Source of the DNA: Microcoleus vaginatus PCC 9802
GTDB lineage: Bacteria; Cyanobacteriota; Cyanobacteriia; Cyanobacteriales; Microcoleaceae
Assembly: GCA_022701275.1 (NCBI GenBank)
Contig: CP031740.1
Span: 3,111,001 to 3,175,000 of the forward strand
Direction of reading: 5' to 3'
Length of the DNA: 64,000 bases
Position 1 is the stretch's first letter. Each line of letters starts with the position of its first letter. The notes under the pieces are model-generated. The model did not search any database. It was not told the origin of the DNA and saw only the letters and a list, made by a program, of their open reading frames with translations. The position numbers were made by a program, and so were the translations under genes. Positions 62,780 to 64,000 of this stretch are shown piece by piece.

Positions 62780-63598
62780 TTATTGCAACTGCAAGAATTT
62801 GTCTAATGCACTGACTGCAACTGGCGGCCAGCGCCGGGTATGGGCAACCCAATCGATGTCTTTGTAGCGGGAATCGAGGCCGACTGCTGCTACCCAATTG
62901 CTCTCAGCTTCGCCGCGCTTTCCTGCTTCCCAAAGACAGGCGCTGAGGGCGGCTCTCATGTCGGCAAATTGGGGGTATCTGCGGACGATGTTTTTCATGT
63001 TGCGAATTGCTTCTTTAGTTTGCCCGTTTTGATAAAGTGCGAGGGCGTGGTTGGCGCGGGCAAAGGCGTATTCGGGGGCTAATTCAAAGGCTTTGCTGTA
63101 GTCGGCAATTGCTTGTTCCCATTTTCCTAAACCTGCTTCGGCGTTGCCTCGGTTGTTGTAGGCTGCTGGATCTTTGGGGTCTAATTCTAGCACGTGATTG
63201 TAGTCGGCGATCGCTTCTTCCCAGCGTCCTAAACCTTCTAAGGCTGTGCCGCGGTTTAGGTATGGATCGGGGGCGTCGGGAGCTAGTTCGATCGCTCTTT
63301 CGTAGTCGGAAATTGCTGCTTGTAGCTTGTTTTGGCTGACTCTTGAATTGCCTCGGTTGCTCCAAGCGGCGGCTTGTGAAGGAAATTTGTCAATAATTTG
63401 AGTCCAAAAAGTTTCAGCGGCGGGAAATTTGCCTTCATTTGTAGCTTCAAAAGCTTTTTGAACGAGTTCTCCCAGTTCCTGTTCGGGAGTGGCGATATCT
63501 GTTGGTTGTACTTGTGCGGTAGCGGGCGCGATATTTCCCAACCAAACTAACCCGGTTACAATTAATACTGTAAAAAATGTCAAAAGTGAGCGAATCAT
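62780..63598 (-). CDS. Exported TPR-repeat protein
   Basis: A 272-residue protein with a signal peptide (SLLTFFTVLIVTGLVWLGNIAPATA) and about four tetratricopeptide repeats (AAWSNRGNSRVSQNKLQAAISDYERAIELAP; PYLNRGTALEGLGRWEEAIADYNHVLELDP; AAYNNRGNAEAGLGKWEQAIADYSKAFELAP). ATG 63596-63598 is chosen: it starts the signal peptide, whereas the upstream frame to 63676 has no ribosome site. It probably acts in the periplasm or thylakoid lumen as a binding platform; related proteins take part in photosystem assembly, but no specific link is visible. Confidence 0.85.
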   Translation of the reverse strand: MIRSLLTFFTVLIVTGLVWLGNIAPATAQVQPTDIATPEQELGELVQKAFEATNEGKFPAAETFWTQIIDKFPSQAAAWSNRGNSRVSQNKLQAAISDYERAIELAPDAPDPYLNRGTALEGLGRWEEAIADYNHVLELDPKDPAAYNNRGNAEAGLGKWEQAIADYSKAFELAPEYAFARANHALALYQNGQTKEAIRNMKNIVRRYPQFADMRAALSACLWEAGKRGEAESNWVAAVGLDSRYKDIDWVAHTRRWPPVAVSALDKFLQLQ

Positions 63599-63777
63599 CG
63601 TTGTTGGCAGTTTAAACTTTACTAAACATATTATTAACCGAAATTGCGGGCGTTGCTTGGATAGTACCAGTTTCAAAAAAGGATGTGACTGTAGGCAACC
63701 TCCGAACCCTTATTTCATCAGTCATTTACAAATCTAAAATCTAAAATCTAAAATCTCAATAAGTTAGGGAGAATTTG

Positions 63778-64000
63778 GTGAAAAAACGGTTGCTAATTTT
63801 GGGCGGAACGGGGGATGCTGCGGAACTGGCGGTAAGAGCGTCTCAAATTGCTGAAATTGAGGTCGTATCTTCGCTAGCAGGACGCACTCAACAGCCTTTT
63901 ACCCCAAAAACGGGTACGGTGCGAATTGGGGGGTTTGGTGGGGCGGCTGGACTGGCAGCGTTTTTGCTCGATCGCCCGATCGACTTGTTAATTGATGCTA
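63778..64000 (+). CDS. cobK: Cobalt-precorrin-6A reductase CobK/CbiJ, 5' part (runs off the window)
   Basis: The frame from GTG 63778 gives KKRLLILGGTGDAAELAV, VVSSLAGRTQQPF, TGTVRIGGFGGAAGLAAFL and IDLLIDA, the N-terminal half of CobK/CbiJ, an NADPH-dependent reductase of B12 synthesis. AGGGAG lies eight bases upstream. About 74 codons are present. No cobalamin riboswitch is visible before it in this window. It shares a theme with the riboswitch-DUF1636-CobW genes at the other end. Confidence 0.9.
   Translation, partial: MKKRLLILGGTGDAAELAVRASQIAEIEVVSSLAGRTQQPFTPKTGTVRIGGFGGAAGLAAFLLDRPIDLLIDA

Overview
The window looks like a chromosome segment of a filamentous, non-heterocystous cyanobacterium of the Oscillatoriales (Microcoleus/Oscillatoria-like). 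The evidence is the many HIP1-type GCGATCGC octamers, heptameric short tandem repeats, the plastid/cyanobacterial ribosomal protein PSRP-3, a Mo-dependent-nitrogenase C-terminal-domain protein, a cyanobacterial SmtA metallothionein, and an hps (hormogonium polysaccharide) pseudopilin cluster. No rRNA, tRNA or CRISPR array was recognised.

Layout. 1-0.8 kb: 5' part of a Ser/Thr kinase. 0.9-10 kb: a metal-homeostasis island with a cobalamin riboswitch, a DUF1636 protein, a frameshifted CobW GTPase, an intact CobW/COG0523 GTPase behind a Zur-like box, a WD40 protein, znuB/znuC divergent from znuA across a second Zur-like palindrome, a 55-aa metallothionein divergent from an SmtB/BxmR-type repressor with a palindromic operator between them, and an HMA-domain metallochaperone. 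10-12.7 kb: DAHP synthase behind a terminator-like hairpin, a MITE-like element and a sulfotransferase. 13.2-22.7 kb: hpsA (1746 aa), hpsB, hpsC and two GspH-type pseudopilins, interrupted by a dead Uma2 gene. 23-26.5 kb: ftsI, an FtsL-like gene and a Gly-rich lipoprotein. 26.6-31.3 kb: a dead glutathione S-transferase, glgB and an IS630-family element. 31.4-34.6 kb: a glycosyltransferase, an HpsJ-like protein and a heptose-phosphate adenylyltransferase. 34.7-39.7 kb: a stressosome-like partner-switching module (RsbR, RsbS, RsbT, an HATPase-PP2C fusion, and an RsbT-like/histidine kinase hybrid with a decayed receiver). 40-48 kb: MBOAT acyltransferase, rhodanese, glmU and several hypothetical membrane proteins. 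48.2-51.3 kb: a decay zone with a WD40 pseudogene, a tyrosine-recombinase tail and a dead IS630-type transposase. 51.5-64 kb: isoaspartyl peptidase, DUF2256, trmJ, a beta-lactamase-like serine hydrolase, obgE, a methyltransferase, PSRP-3, a HAD hydrolase, a TPR protein and the start of cobK.

How they fit together. The first 10 kb would supply zinc import (ZnuABC), intracellular zinc or cobalt insertion (CobW GTPases) and buffering and sensing of excess metal (SmtA/SmtB). The hps genes, and possibly the glycosyltransferase and HpsJ-like gene 10 kb away, point to surface-polysaccharide secretion and gliding. The rsb module is a signalling unit with no sigma factor next to it.

The DNA between genes is rich in repeats. 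Three copies of a roughly 0.2-0.4 kb element with imperfect terminal inverted repeats were found at 11.4, 22.8 and 41.6 kb. Functional calls rest on reading conserved motifs by eye; no database search was run.
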